Shown here: positions 49,427-58,895 of the stretch, in pieces | Layout of the letters: the number at the start of each line of letters is the position of its first letter | Position numbering within the stretch: position 1 is the stretch's first letter | Source of the DNA: a virus | DNA: 64,000 bases | Virus record (IMG/VR): IMGVR_UViG_3300025110_000007 | Location: 1 to 64,000 of that record | Strand: one strand, 5' to 3' | The notes under the pieces: model-generated | Databases searched by the model: none | Seen by the model: only the letters and a program-made list of their open reading frames with translations | What the model was told of the DNA's origin: nothing | Translations under genes and position numbers: made by a program

Positions 49427-51085
49427 TCATAGAATAGCGTCGACCGCTAACATTTTCATGGTAAAATCGTACACATTGGATTGGCCGCTGTGCTCAAATT
49501 CAAAGTCTGTGACGATGGCCTTAATACCGCTTTTTCTATAATCTGAGAAAAACGGTTGGAATTTGGCATGGGCTGGTGTGGTGTTAATGACTGACATCTT
49601 TTGATTTGTTGAAACCTTGCCAGTGGTCAAGAAAAAATTGCGTTGGGCGAATGTTTCAGAAGAACTCTTACTGACAGTCGAATCATACGGTATCTGAACG
49701 CCGTAAATGTAGTCGCCTGCATTGTCCTGTGTGTAGCCTCTTAGCCCACTTAAATTCTGTATGAGTGTACCAACGGCTCCTTGCAATGCGTTTGGGTTGG
49801 CGTAGTTAGAGGCAAAGTTCTGGCTATTGCCTACGATGCCAAATATGTCTTGCACCTTGTCACCAGCAGATTTGACTTTGTTTCCAGCCCTGCCCCCGGT
49901 GAAACCTGTAAATTCATACTGAACTTGAGAAGGTAAAGTCGTATTCACAGCACCGCTGATTGCGCCAAGTTCTATGTCGGTCAACTGTGTGACAGTGACT
50001 AATGTTTGTTGAGTTCCCTTTCCTGTGGAAATGACGGTGGAAAAAACACTCGACAACTCCGTGGAATCACCACTGTTGAATCCACGAGAAGATACACCAC
50101 CGACAGGGTCGGGCGTGACGCTGGTCAGAGCCTTACTTACAATGTAAGCCAAAATCTCAGATGGGCTCGTTGCCGTGCCGACATCCCGTGAAGCACCGTT
50201 AGTGTGAGTAGGTTGTGTTTGGTCGAGCATGTGGCGAATAGGAATCCCAATCACAGGGCCAGTCGAATAACCATCACTGTACGACAGGGGGGTATTGTGA
50301 AGTTCAACCACATCATGCTGTGCAGGAGTCGTGGAGACAGAATACAGAGTGATTGAATCTGATGTGACTGCCTTGACCTGACCGTAGGTGCCTTCGTTGA
50401 ACTTACCTACGACTGGTGCATAATTTTGTTCAGCAGTCAGTTCAATCCACTCTCTTGGGTCTGCTCCGCTTACAGTGATTGTTTTGGTCGAAGCATTGAA
50501 CGATGCCACGACCATATTGGTTTCTCGCTTACGGTTAGCATAGGCATGCGGCTCTTTGACGGAGCCTCCTCGCTTAGCATCGAATATGAATTTGACATCC
50601 CTGCGTCCGTACGGCTCATCGGTCTTGTGCCAGTAAGCCACCGGCATTGTGAAATGTTTGTCATGAAGCGAGGCCAGAAACCGAGCGTTAGCGTTGGTTG
50701 GTGATGTTGGGGGTAAGGTAGGAAGTATTGAACCTCCTGCGTTCTGAAATTGGGAGAAGGCAAAGTTAGGACTGCTTGTATCTCCTTGAAAAATAGGGCC
50801 TCCGGGTGTACCGCCGGGGGGATTATTGAAAGGGGTTTCTGCACCAAAATCAAACTTAGCCGTGGAAAATTCAGCCTTTTCTTGGCCCCTGTCGTCGATG
50901 AAGGTGCCGCTCATCTCGATAAGAACATGTGACATGTTGAGGTCAATGCTCCCTTTCAAACCGTCAGTAAAGGGTGTAGGCCATACAGAAGACTGCTTGT
51001 CGACAACTATCTCGACTGTGTGCGCTGTCAAGTCGATGGTTTCACCATCTTCTCGGACCAGTCGGATTGGGAGTCGGTCTGCCAT
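49427..51085 (-). CDS. Tail protein, paralogue 1 of 2 (552 aa)
   Basis: A 552-residue protein sharing KSAGDKVQDIFGIVGNSQ, GVQIPYDSTVSK and NFFLTTGKVS with the 415-residue neighbour, and ending VYDFTMKMLAVDAIL. It has a 140-residue longer N-terminal half, beginning MADRLPIRLVREDGETIDL, a beta-rich start common in distal-tail proteins. Likely a baseplate or distal tail component. The exact role is inferred from position. Confidence 0.65.
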   Translation of the reverse strand: MADRLPIRLVREDGETIDLTAHTVEIVVDKQSSVWPTPFTDGLKGSIDLNMSHVLIEMSGTFIDDRGQEKAEFSTAKFDFGAETPFNNPPGGTPGGPIFQGDTSSPNFAFSQFQNAGGSILPTLPPTSPTNANARFLASLHDKHFTMPVAYWHKTDEPYGRRDVKFIFDAKRGGSVKEPHAYANRKRETNMVVASFNASTKTITVSGADPREWIELTAEQNYAPVVGKFNEGTYGQVKAVTSDSITLYSVSTTPAQHDVVELHNTPLSYSDGYSTGPVIGIPIRHMLDQTQPTHTNGASRDVGTATSPSEILAYIVSKALTSVTPDPVGGVSSRGFNSGDSTELSSVFSTVISTGKGTQQTLVTVTQLTDIELGAISGAVNTTLPSQVQYEFTGFTGGRAGNKVKSAGDKVQDIFGIVGNSQNFASNYANPNALQGAVGTLIQNLSGLRGYTQDNAGDYIYGVQIPYDSTVSKSSSETFAQRNFFLTTGKVSTNQKMSVINTTPAHAKFQPFFSDYRKSGIKAIVTDFEFEHSGQSNVYDFTMKMLAVDAIL

Positions 51086-51086
51086 T

Positions 51087-51551
51087 TCAAATTCCTCTGT
51101 TCATACCGCTGTTTTGCCTTGAGCCACCCATCTTTGTGCGCAACTCCTTGGACACCATGGCGCTGAGTTCCTTGGCTAATTTTTGCTTATCAGAGCGGTC
51201 GGTGACTCCACTCACATCAATCTTGAGTGTACTGATGTTGACATTGTGGTTTGTGTCAGTAGGCGTGGCTGGTCGTGTTGGAGCAACAGGGTCAGGCTGT
51301 TGACTTGGTCGCATGGCTTCCATACGACTTTCTTCCAACGCACTCTGAACATTGCGCATTGGCTCTATATTCTGCATCTGGCGCAGGGATTCACGAAGGT
51401 CACGGGTGCGTGTATGTGACACATTCATGACCTTGTTGAATTCTCGGATTTGCTTTCTAAGCCCTTCCATATTTTTGTGAGCCGCCTCGGAATACTCTGA
51501 GAACTTCTTGACCGAGTCAACAGTCCGAGGGTCAATGTTTTCGTCCACCAT
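51087..51551 (-). CDS. Coiled-coil tail protein, possible short tape measure (154 aa)
   Basis: A 154-residue protein. Residues 10-75 are helical coiled coil (VKKFSEYSEAAHKNMEGLRK); a proline-rich linker (QPDPVAPTRPATPT) leads to ISTLKIDVSGVTDRSDKQKL, a strand-helix end reminiscent of tape-measure C-termini. It follows two small overlapping genes where tape measures normally lie, but is far too short for a normal tail length, so the giant protein may take part in that job. Function inferred. Confidence 0.55.
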   Translation of the reverse strand: MVDENIDPRTVDSVKKFSEYSEAAHKNMEGLRKQIREFNKVMNVSHTRTRDLRESLRQMQNIEPMRNVQSALEESRMEAMRPSQQPDPVAPTRPATPTDTNHNVNISTLKIDVSGVTDRSDKQKLAKELSAMVSKELRTKMGGSRQNSGMNRGI

Positions 51552-51557
51552 GCTTCA

Positions 51558-51824
51558 TCACTCCAAGGGTGGGATATAATCGTACCCCAAGTACACAGAG
51601 TCGGTTTGAGTTGCCTTCTCCTTTTTGCGCATAGCCACAGCCCAAGCAATCAGTTGCCGAGCATCATCCGGTGTCAATTCTCTCACTTCATTCAGCCCCA
51701 TGTTGTAGTGTGTCATCATCAGATATTCGTTCCCTTCTCTTTGTAAGCGAAGCCACTCGTCCGTCTGCTTTCCAGCGACGAACTCATTTATGCTGGCGAC
51801 TTCGCCTCCCGAAAACTCAGCCAT
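51558..51824 (-). CDS. Possible tail assembly chaperone, distal part (88 aa)
   Basis: An 88-residue helical protein (MAEFSGGEVASINEFVAGKQ...). It overlaps the preceding gene by 37 bases in the -1 frame, the arrangement of GT-type tail chaperones. A run of four T at 51815-51812 (minus strand) within the overlap could allow a -1 slip. The independent start ATG 51824 has no strong Shine-Dalgarno sequence. Confidence 0.55.
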   Translation of the reverse strand: MAEFSGGEVASINEFVAGKQTDEWLRLQREGNEYLMMTHYNMGLNEVRELTPDDARQLIAWAVAMRKKEKATQTDSVYLGYDYIPPLE

Positions 51825-52093
51825 TCTATGACCTGAACTGGGTCAGGTACAAATGATTGCAATTCGATACCTTCCTCAACACTGAGTTGGCTCAGGGCTA
51901 TGGGTTCACTAAATTGAAGCCACTTGCCAAAGGCAACCATCCAGTATTCTGCTAAGTCGATGTCATCCCGTGCAAACAATGGGGCTAATCCTTGAACATC
52001 AAAAAAGGTCGGCGTAGCGACCGTGACTTCAACTGACTTGCCCTGTATTTCCATATTATGTTTCTTCACCGGTTTGGGTGTCATCGTACTCAC
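51788..52093 (-). CDS. Possible tail assembly chaperone, proximal part (101 aa)
   Basis: A 101-residue protein starting GTG 52093 or ATG 52084. It has a beta start (EIQGKSVEVTVATPTFFDV) and helical end, the size and place of a phage tail assembly chaperone between tail tube and tape-measure genes. Its end overlaps the following gene in the -1 frame. Confidence 0.55.
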   Translation of the reverse strand: MSTMTPKPVKKHNMEIQGKSVEVTVATPTFFDVQGLAPLFARDDIDLAEYWMVAFGKWLQFSEPIALSQLSVEEGIELQSFVPDPVQVIEWLSFREAKSPA

Positions 52094-52310
52094 TCACTGT
52101 GTCGTTTGAGGTAGCCTCTTCTGAGGGGACCTCCGAAGCATCACCCTCTGGCTCCGAAGAGGCAGAGATGTGTTCTCCAAATGGGTTGTCTGAGGCTTTG
52201 CCAGCCTCTGGGTCGAATGTATCTTTGAGAGGGGCCTTTTTCTTAGATGTTTTTGCCTTAACCACAACATCGCCTCGGGGGTGAAGTTGGGAAGGGGTCT
52301 TCATTGGCAT
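52056..52310 (-). CDS. Acidic low-complexity protein (84 aa)
   Basis: An 84-residue protein with a basic first third (VVVKAKTSKKKAPLKDTF) and a highly acidic, Ser-rich remainder (SSEPEGDASEVPSEEATSND). Probably disordered. It lies between tail-tube and chaperone genes. Function unknown. Confidence 0.55.
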   Translation of the reverse strand: MPMKTPSQLHPRGDVVVKAKTSKKKAPLKDTFDPEAGKASDNPFGEHISASSEPEGDASEVPSEEATSNDTVSEYDDTQTGEET

Positions 52311-52319
52311 AGGCTCGCC

Positions 52320-54371
52320 TCAACAATGGAACAGGGTATCTGTGCTAATTACTTTTATGTGCTTTGGGTGCACCTTAATCTTGCTGTGGAGTAGTCCCTT
52401 ATCATCAGGTACAGGGATGGGAGCCTGTGTGATGACATAGTCGTCAATCAACAACCGCATCTGCTGGGCTCCGTTGCTGGCAGATGTGCTGGGCTTAGTG
52501 AAGAGCATCTCGATGATTGAACTGTCTGAGTTCACGGTGCCACTGACTTCACGATGTGTGCGGAGTTCATGCCATAGAAGCGGGTCACGAATAATGACAT
52601 CCATTTCCAACTCAAATTCTTCACGGCCTTCACGAATGATGGAAGCGTTTCTGGTACCACCGTATGGGACTTGTTTGATGGACCGATTAGCAGAGTCAAC
52701 GGTTTCTGGCACAGGCGTACCACCTACAACATGGAACGGCTCAACACCTGTCTTACCTCTCAATTCAAACGAAGAGATGTAGCCGATGTCTTGGTCGTAT
52801 GCTTTGATGCTACTGTTGTAAAACATGAATGGCTTCTCAGAACCCTTGGCTATGCCTGCTTCTTTGCGCCCCTTCGCATCTGTTGCTGTGTTTTGGAACA
52901 ACCTGTGAGCGGTGTACCTGTCACCTGCGTTGCTACTTTCCAAACGACCTGTGTCGGTGTAGCAAGAAAGCGCATCGAAGATGCACCGGTACTTAACCTC
53001 AGCATCAGTAGTGGCCGTCAATTCCCACTCAACAACTTTGCATCCACGGAAGATACGGGTCAGTTGCTTTGAATCAGTTGAGGAGCCGGGTGCGTTGCTG
53101 TTTTCTAAGGGGTACGAACCTACATCACGATTGCGAATGCTGTGCTCTATGCAGAAAGAAGGAACTGTTTCGGCAGAAAACAAGAGCCTACTGACGGGAT
53201 TTTGGATGCGCCCTGCATCATTTACATGAGGGCTTCCTGTGGAGTTATCAGAAGCAAATCTGAATGCATAGATACCGTCAGATGTAGTGTGTTCGTAATG
53301 AAGTGCATCATCAAGATAGCACCGATAATCACTGCTCCCAAGGTCTTCAATAGCAAGCACCCTGCGTATTTCACTGGTGACTGTTTGGTCGAAATGATGG
53401 CTCTCACTTGTGATGCCTGAACTGCCATGGGCAGGTGGCCAAAATTGCGAAGATGTCCCTTCGACACCCTTGTAATAGACAGTTGGTGCGAGAGTAGCAT
53501 CTTGGAAAAGAATGTAGTCACCCACTGCCAGAGTGTGACCATTGAAATCCAAACCATTGACATCAGCGTAGGTCTGTCCGGGGACGACTGTGGCTACCAA
53601 TGTGTTGGCCTTGCTATACCCGTTGGCAAGCAATGAGGTGTCGTTGATGGTTTCTCTGCCGAGGCTGTAATACAACCAACGAGGATTGTGAAGAGGCATC
53701 TCTATTTGACCGCCTCTGTGATGCACTCGTCCTGTTTGTTGCAGAGCCGCTTGTCGACCAAGACCTATGATGTGATGTCGAAGGAGTTCAACCTCAGTGT
53801 CGGGCAATTTCATGTGCGAAGCCAAGCCAATGAACTGGTCAATGGTCGATACCTCTTTGCTCGTAGTAGCGGCGCTGTTCATTGCAAAAGCAGTGTCTCC
53901 ACTGTAAATCGAAGGCAGTCCCAACGAATGGATGAAGAGTGAGTCACCAGTGTTGCTGGACCGAGCACTTGTTGCGTGTTCCAGTGCAGGAACAATTTTG
54001 ATTTGTGTTTCTGTACCAGAAAGCGTATGGTCCACAATTGAATACACCTTGCTGTCAAAACCGTCAGAATAAAAATCAACGAATTGCTGGGCTCCTCCTC
54101 CGACACCAGAGGGGTGGAAGGTCAACTTTTGACCAATAAGCATGCCAAGGGGTACCTTGAGGATGGTTTTTCCAGATTCAAAGATAGTGACATTGTCAGA
54201 GCCTACATTGGTCTTGAACGCCAGCGTAGTATAATCAGGAGTGCTGGCCGACCAAGTCGTCTGCCATGTACACGGTTGCCCTGACTGAATGTACAGTCCT
54301 GTTTCGTGTCCCATAAGGACTTCCGACACATCACCCTTGTACGCTTGGCTGGCAGACATGTTATCACGCAC
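52320..54371 (-). CDS. Putative major tail tube protein (683 aa)
   Basis: A 683-residue protein. Its C-terminal third (REEFELEMDVIIRDPLLWHE, then strands, YVITQAPIPVPDDKGLL) has the beta pattern of tail tube proteins, and it lies just after the connector genes. It is larger than a typical tube (150-300 residues), suggesting inserted domains decorating the tube. Start is GTG 54371 or ATG 54359 (13 residues or fewer apart, both near the preceding stop). Alternative: a tail sheath, though no sheath signature is seen. Confidence 0.55.
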   Translation of the reverse strand: MRDNMSASQAYKGDVSEVLMGHETGLYIQSGQPCTWQTTWSASTPDYTTLAFKTNVGSDNVTIFESGKTILKVPLGMLIGQKLTFHPSGVGGGAQQFVDFYSDGFDSKVYSIVDHTLSGTETQIKIVPALEHATSARSSNTGDSLFIHSLGLPSIYSGDTAFAMNSAATTSKEVSTIDQFIGLASHMKLPDTEVELLRHHIIGLGRQAALQQTGRVHHRGGQIEMPLHNPRWLYYSLGRETINDTSLLANGYSKANTLVATVVPGQTYADVNGLDFNGHTLAVGDYILFQDATLAPTVYYKGVEGTSSQFWPPAHGSSGITSESHHFDQTVTSEIRRVLAIEDLGSSDYRCYLDDALHYEHTTSDGIYAFRFASDNSTGSPHVNDAGRIQNPVSRLLFSAETVPSFCIEHSIRNRDVGSYPLENSNAPGSSTDSKQLTRIFRGCKVVEWELTATTDAEVKYRCIFDALSCYTDTGRLESSNAGDRYTAHRLFQNTATDAKGRKEAGIAKGSEKPFMFYNSSIKAYDQDIGYISSFELRGKTGVEPFHVVGGTPVPETVDSANRSIKQVPYGGTRNASIIREGREEFELEMDVIIRDPLLWHELRTHREVSGTVNSDSSIIEMLFTKPSTSASNGAQQMRLLIDDYVITQAPIPVPDDKGLLHSKIKVHPKHIKVISTDTLFHC

Positions 54372-54804
54372 CCACTGGGTCAGCCAGTACTACGACCTCA
54401 ACTTGAAAAGTGTGCCGGAAGAGTTTCTTCGTCCGGTCGCTCAAATCTGTTCTGGTCTTGAAAAGCATACGGTCAAAGTTGACGCCGTCGCCTTTCCTGT
54501 CAGCGTGTATCAAACGGCGCAGTTCATCTTCCATAAGGCGCAGGTGAGCACGGGACTTTGCTGTACGGATGTCAACAGTGATGTTGATACGGGTCATGAC
54601 AAAATTGTACAGGAGGTCAGGCACATCTTCGTTGTGCGCTGTTTCGTACAGAAGAACGAAGTCCGAGCGTTGCAAGTCCTGTCGCTTACCTCGTTCAGGC
54701 GTAGCGTCAGCAATGTCGAGGATGACTGGCTTGATGTTTTTTGTGTTGGCCCTGTTCCACTTCTCAAGTGTTTCGATAACGAGGTCGAGTGCTTCCTTTG
54801 CCAT
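54364..54804 (-). CDS. Putative head-tail joining / tail terminator protein (146 aa)
   Basis: A 146-residue protein starting with a helix (MAKEALDLVIETLEKWNRAN), then strand-helix-strand elements with RINITVDIRTAKSRAHLRLM. Size, alpha/beta plan and location between the connector and tube genes fit tail terminator or completion proteins. Call by context. Confidence 0.55.
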   Translation of the reverse strand: MAKEALDLVIETLEKWNRANTKNIKPVILDIADATPERGKRQDLQRSDFVLLYETAHNEDVPDLLYNFVMTRINITVDIRTAKSRAHLRLMEDELRRLIHADRKGDGVNFDRMLFKTRTDLSDRTKKLFRHTFQVEVVVLADPVGA

Positions 54805-54813
54805 ACATAACCC

Positions 54814-56457
54814 TCACTCAAACACAACGACTTCTTTGTAGCGAGTCAAAATTGAATTGGCTTCCTTCTTCCACATCTCTGCCTTTTGTGCAAGCGTGAT
54901 GTTCTGACTGCCTTCTGGGATGAGTACGCTTCTGTCGTCAGCCATGATGAGGTCGACGGCGACGAGTTTAGTTGCCGCTTCTTCGATTGCCTTTTCCAAG
55001 TACCGCTCGCCATAGATGTAGGATGCTTTGATTGCGTTGAACTCAAAGAACGGGTACGAGTTGTTGAAGTAAATGATACCCATTTCGTGGTCGAGCCACC
55101 AGTCCTTGAGTCGACCTTGGTCACCACCAGCATCAGAAAACGCCCCAATGTCTGATTGGAATTTATGCTGTGTCCAATCAAAGGTGTCATCGTCACTGAA
55201 TGTACCATGCAACAAAATACCTTGGCTGAGCACTGTGCCGCTGTTAGCACGATAGCCGATGATGCAGACCCCTCCTTCGGGGTTCACTCCTCTGACTATA
55301 CCATAGTCAAGGAAAGAGGACGAGTCAGTAAATGTAATGGTAAAGGCACCTGCTCCCGGCGTAGCATCAATCGTTCCTGATGCTTCAACAGAAGTGGTCT
55401 GTGAAATCGCCAAATTAGTCGAGTCGCTCACAGCAATCGAAGCAGACTCACCTCCCTTGGTCTGGCGCATGCTTGTAATTTTCAACTTGCCGTTGCCGTA
55501 ATCTGAGTTGGCTGTGGCTAAGAACTCATGATTGACAAACATACTGCGTGAGCCTGTTGATGTCGAAGCATCGGGGAGTGTGAAGGTCGTGCCGTCAGGA
55601 CTTGCAAAGGACGCTGTTGTGTCAAATGCAACAGTGCCTCTTCCAGTGCGGTCCTCGTGGTTTATCAAATCCGCAAGATTCTGAGCGGCTGTGACTTTGT
55701 CGAATGTGGCATCCCATTGCTGGGTGCCTGTACCTACTGCCAACTTGGCAAAGCCTCCTCCTCCGGGTGACATGTACACAGCATCGCTTGCAAGTGCTGT
55801 GTAATCAACAATTTCAAGACGGGCCTCTGCTGAACCAATCTCACGATAGTTCTCGCCCTGCCACATCTCAATGCGCAAGACTTGCTGAACATTGCGGAAG
55901 AGCAGTGGGGCTGTACCAACATAGTCAGTAAAGTACCGTCGACGGTACGGCTTGTAGGTGTCGAAGTTGATGTACTCGGCGGCCACAATATAGGGTCGCC
56001 AAGCATTGTGAGTGTAATTGTCGATACGGTCCTGTACTTCTTTGATACGCTGTTCGACATGTGCTTTGGTCACGCCACGGCGCTTGGCTGTGAATGACGC
56101 TGTGTTTTGTACATAGGTGTTCTTTGCCACTGTGTATGTAGCGGCAGTGACTGTGCCACTTTCAAAGGGCAACTTGACACCTGTGGTGTGCGAAGTAGGC
56201 GCAGATATTTTCTTTTCAAAACCCAACGGGTCATCATCAGAATAGACGAAGATAGTATCACCTGCACTAAACCCGTGTTCACGGAAGTCATTACCTGTGA
56301 CAAACACGCCGTCTGTTGCAGAGTCTGCGCCTACGAGAACAGCCTCTCCCGGTCCAACACCAAGAAGGTCTGCTACCTTCTGTGCGTTTGTGTACACAAT
56401 CTCCTCTGGATGCAGAGGACGGGTTTCGACCTCACCGGGACTGAATACTGCTGGCAT
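54814..56457 (-). CDS. Head-tail connector with large inserted beta domain (547 aa)
   Basis: A 547-residue protein. Helical segments near residues 130-155 (VEQRIKEVQDRIDNYTHN) and at the very end (YLEKAIEEAATKLVAVDLIM and KEANSILTRYKEVV) look like the two halves of a gp6-like head-tail adaptor, while the roughly 300 residues between are beta-rich and Ser/Thr-rich. The N-terminal 100 residues are another small domain. The insertion may decorate the neck. Assignment by pattern and place. Confidence 0.5.
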   Translation of the reverse strand: MPAVFSPGEVETRPLHPEEIVYTNAQKVADLLGVGPGEAVLVGADSATDGVFVTGNDFREHGFSAGDTIFVYSDDDPLGFEKKISAPTSHTTGVKLPFESGTVTAATYTVAKNTYVQNTASFTAKRRGVTKAHVEQRIKEVQDRIDNYTHNAWRPYIVAAEYINFDTYKPYRRRYFTDYVGTAPLLFRNVQQVLRIEMWQGENYREIGSAEARLEIVDYTALASDAVYMSPGGGGFAKLAVGTGTQQWDATFDKVTAAQNLADLINHEDRTGRGTVAFDTTASFASPDGTTFTLPDASTSTGSRSMFVNHEFLATANSDYGNGKLKITSMRQTKGGESASIAVSDSTNLAISQTTSVEASGTIDATPGAGAFTITFTDSSSFLDYGIVRGVNPEGGVCIIGYRANSGTVLSQGILLHGTFSDDDTFDWTQHKFQSDIGAFSDAGGDQGRLKDWWLDHEMGIIYFNNSYPFFEFNAIKASYIYGERYLEKAIEEAATKLVAVDLIMADDRSVLIPEGSQNITLAQKAEMWKKEANSILTRYKEVVVFE

Positions 56458-56463
56458 CGAACA

Positions 56464-58890
56464 TCACACGCCCTTGTAGTACAAGTCGTGTTGGATTCCT
56501 TTTAGAAGTTGCGTTCCAAGTGACATTGGGAAACCTGTTTCAACATTATCAGGATTCATTGCTTCGTTGATGAGTCTTGCAATCCTTTCTTCGTCGGTTT
56601 CTGGCTCTGGCGGAGGTGGTGCATTTTGTCCTTGAGTAAAGTCGATGGCAGGAGTGTTTGCTTCATACTTTTCATCACGCCGTTGACCTCTTTCGTTGAG
56701 GCGTTGTATCTTTGCATCAGGTTGGACTGCTCCGACTCTGTCGAGTGTGCTGTCAAAGGCTCGTGCTTCTGCACTCTGCTCTGCCGTGACTGGCATGACT
56801 GCTCCACGAGCCTGACTTGGAAGACCTTGGATTGGTGCGTCCGGGTCGAATCCTCCACGCTTTGCTCCGGCTCTAAGTTCGGATGGTGCGTTTTCCATGT
56901 CCACAACATTACCTCGCTGGAAGTCCCGAGCAAGACCAGCAAGACCAGCAGTAGGTGCAGGAGTACCAGCCGCTCTGCGAGCACCCGACCTTCCTTCTAT
57001 GATGGCTTGTAGTGACAATTCAGCAGTGTTTTTCTCCTGAATTTTTCGCTGTAAATCTGCTTCCATTCGTTCTTGCATGGGGTTCTTACGACCTCTCTGT
57101 CGCAGTTGTGCTGTTTTTTCGCCTTGTTCTGCAATCAGTTCGCGCTGAGCATTTACCGCTTCTCTCAATCGTTGAACCGTGCTCCTTGCCTCATCAATGT
57201 TCACTCCGCCTTCAAGTCCAGCACGGGATTGCATAGCCTCTTCGACTGTCCTGTCGTATTCACTTTGTACAATACCGGTTAGGTCATCAGGCCTTTCTGC
57301 CTCGGCTCTTTGGTGAATCATCATAGCAGATTGAAGAGCGTCTTCAATAGGGTCGTCTGTTCGTTCTGTACCAAAACCGAATTGGGTGGCAGGGGTACCG
57401 AACATTTCATCAGCCTTATCTTGAGTCATCAAAGGTCGCTCTGCTCCGGCCTCATATCCTCCTTGCTCTTCAAATCTCTTCTCTTCTGATTCGGCAAATT
57501 CACGACGGGCCCTGTCATCAGCCAAATCAATTGCATCAAGCCGGTTTAAAGCGAAATTCCTGAATCGTTCAAATTCTTTTGGATTTGCCTGTGCCTTGTC
57601 TGCACCAAATGTGTTTAGGATTCGTTGGTCCAACCGTGAAGACTGTGTTTCAGAATCAGGCTTGCGTTGAACTACACCTTGTACATCGACCTTTTCTCCT
57701 TGTCCTACGGTGAGTTCTTGGAGGTCTTCTGCACTCATTCCCAAATTAGGACTGCTTGCCTGTTGCATGAGTTCTCGCAACTGTTGTTCCATTCTTTGTT
57801 GAACAGGGTTTTCAGCCCCTTGTCGACCTAATTCAGCAGTTCTTTCTTTTTCTGCTTCTATGCCTTCTTGTAATTGACGAATTCGCGGGCCAAGGTCTTG
57901 TTGCACCATATCGTCATCATCACTCATTCGGTCTATTTCTCCAAACGCCGTCGCTAAGGTAGGATTTCCTTCGGGAATAGCATCGGGGAAATGCTCCCGC
58001 ATCATTTCCACAGCAAGTTGTTCTTGCTGACTTGGGACAGTGACTTGAGGGAAATTGCGCTTTACTTGTGCAAGTGCTTCCTCGGGTGTTGTTGGTATGC
58101 TCTTGTCTGTGACAGCCAGCCCTTGTGAGTTGATGATATGAGCCAGTACTTCAGGGTCTTCCCGCATAGAATGCAAAGCCATGGCAACTTCCATGAATTC
58201 TCTTTGTTGCTTATCCTCTTCGGTCGTAATACCTGTACGCTCCATCAGACGGGTATAACCAAAAAGTTGAGCGGCCCTATCAGGGTTTGCATTAATATAT
58301 CTACGAAGTAATCTACTCATAGGTATTGTATCTCGTGGCCCATTTTTTGAACGGAATAAATCATTTGTACCCGACGGGTCCTGTACAAGCATGTTGTGGC
58401 TAATGCCTGCGCCTTCTGCTCCTCCCTCTTGATTTTCGATAACGATTCTTTTCAATTTACCGTTTTCGGTCAGCACCTTACGAGCCTTTGCTCCAAGGCC
58501 GTACTTGAAGCCGGGTGGGATAGCAACAGACTCGGCGTCTGGTTGCATTGATGCAGACGGTTGTGCTTCGGTAGGAGGAGATGCCGAAGTACCACTAAGA
58601 GCAATGTTTGGTAGTACTTCCTCAGTGAACTTCTTTCCTTCACGGATGTTGGCAGTCTGCTGTCTGCGCTTCTTTTCGGTTTCTCTTGCAACTTCTTCAC
58701 CCAACTCCGCCGCCCTTTGTTCGGGAGTTTTCTTTGCCTGTTCGGCTAAAGATTCTGGTGTTATACCCATGCGGTCAAGAATATCTTGTTTAATCCGCTC
58801 TCTTTCTTCCTTGCTACTACTGCCTGAAAAATTACGCATAGCCTCATCGTCTTTGTCGCCCATTCCTTTGCGTACAAGTATTCTGCTCAT
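56464..58890 (-). CDS. Large coiled-coil/disordered virion protein (808 aa)
   Basis: An 808-residue, Glu/Gln/Arg-rich protein with long predicted helices and no globular motif. Residues about 338-378 and 573-625 are an internal duplication: ERTAELGRQGAENPVQQRME resembles EKTAQLRQRGRKNPMQERME. It ends in a Pro-rich linker (NAPPPPEPETDEER) and a short helix. Between capsid and connector genes it could be an internal head protein ejected with the DNA, or a scaffold-like factor. Function not established. Confidence 0.6.
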   Translation of the reverse strand: MSRILVRKGMGDKDDEAMRNFSGSSSKEERERIKQDILDRMGITPESLAEQAKKTPEQRAAELGEEVARETEKKRRQQTANIREGKKFTEEVLPNIALSGTSASPPTEAQPSASMQPDAESVAIPPGFKYGLGAKARKVLTENGKLKRIVIENQEGGAEGAGISHNMLVQDPSGTNDLFRSKNGPRDTIPMSRLLRRYINANPDRAAQLFGYTRLMERTGITTEEDKQQREFMEVAMALHSMREDPEVLAHIINSQGLAVTDKSIPTTPEEALAQVKRNFPQVTVPSQQEQLAVEMMREHFPDAIPEGNPTLATAFGEIDRMSDDDDMVQQDLGPRIRQLQEGIEAEKERTAELGRQGAENPVQQRMEQQLRELMQQASSPNLGMSAEDLQELTVGQGEKVDVQGVVQRKPDSETQSSRLDQRILNTFGADKAQANPKEFERFRNFALNRLDAIDLADDRARREFAESEEKRFEEQGGYEAGAERPLMTQDKADEMFGTPATQFGFGTERTDDPIEDALQSAMMIHQRAEAERPDDLTGIVQSEYDRTVEEAMQSRAGLEGGVNIDEARSTVQRLREAVNAQRELIAEQGEKTAQLRQRGRKNPMQERMEADLQRKIQEKNTAELSLQAIIEGRSGARRAAGTPAPTAGLAGLARDFQRGNVVDMENAPSELRAGAKRGGFDPDAPIQGLPSQARGAVMPVTAEQSAEARAFDSTLDRVGAVQPDAKIQRLNERGQRRDEKYEANTPAIDFTQGQNAPPPPEPETDEERIARLINEAMNPDNVETGFPMSLGTQLLKGIQHDLYYKGV

Positions 58891-58895
58891 TCATG

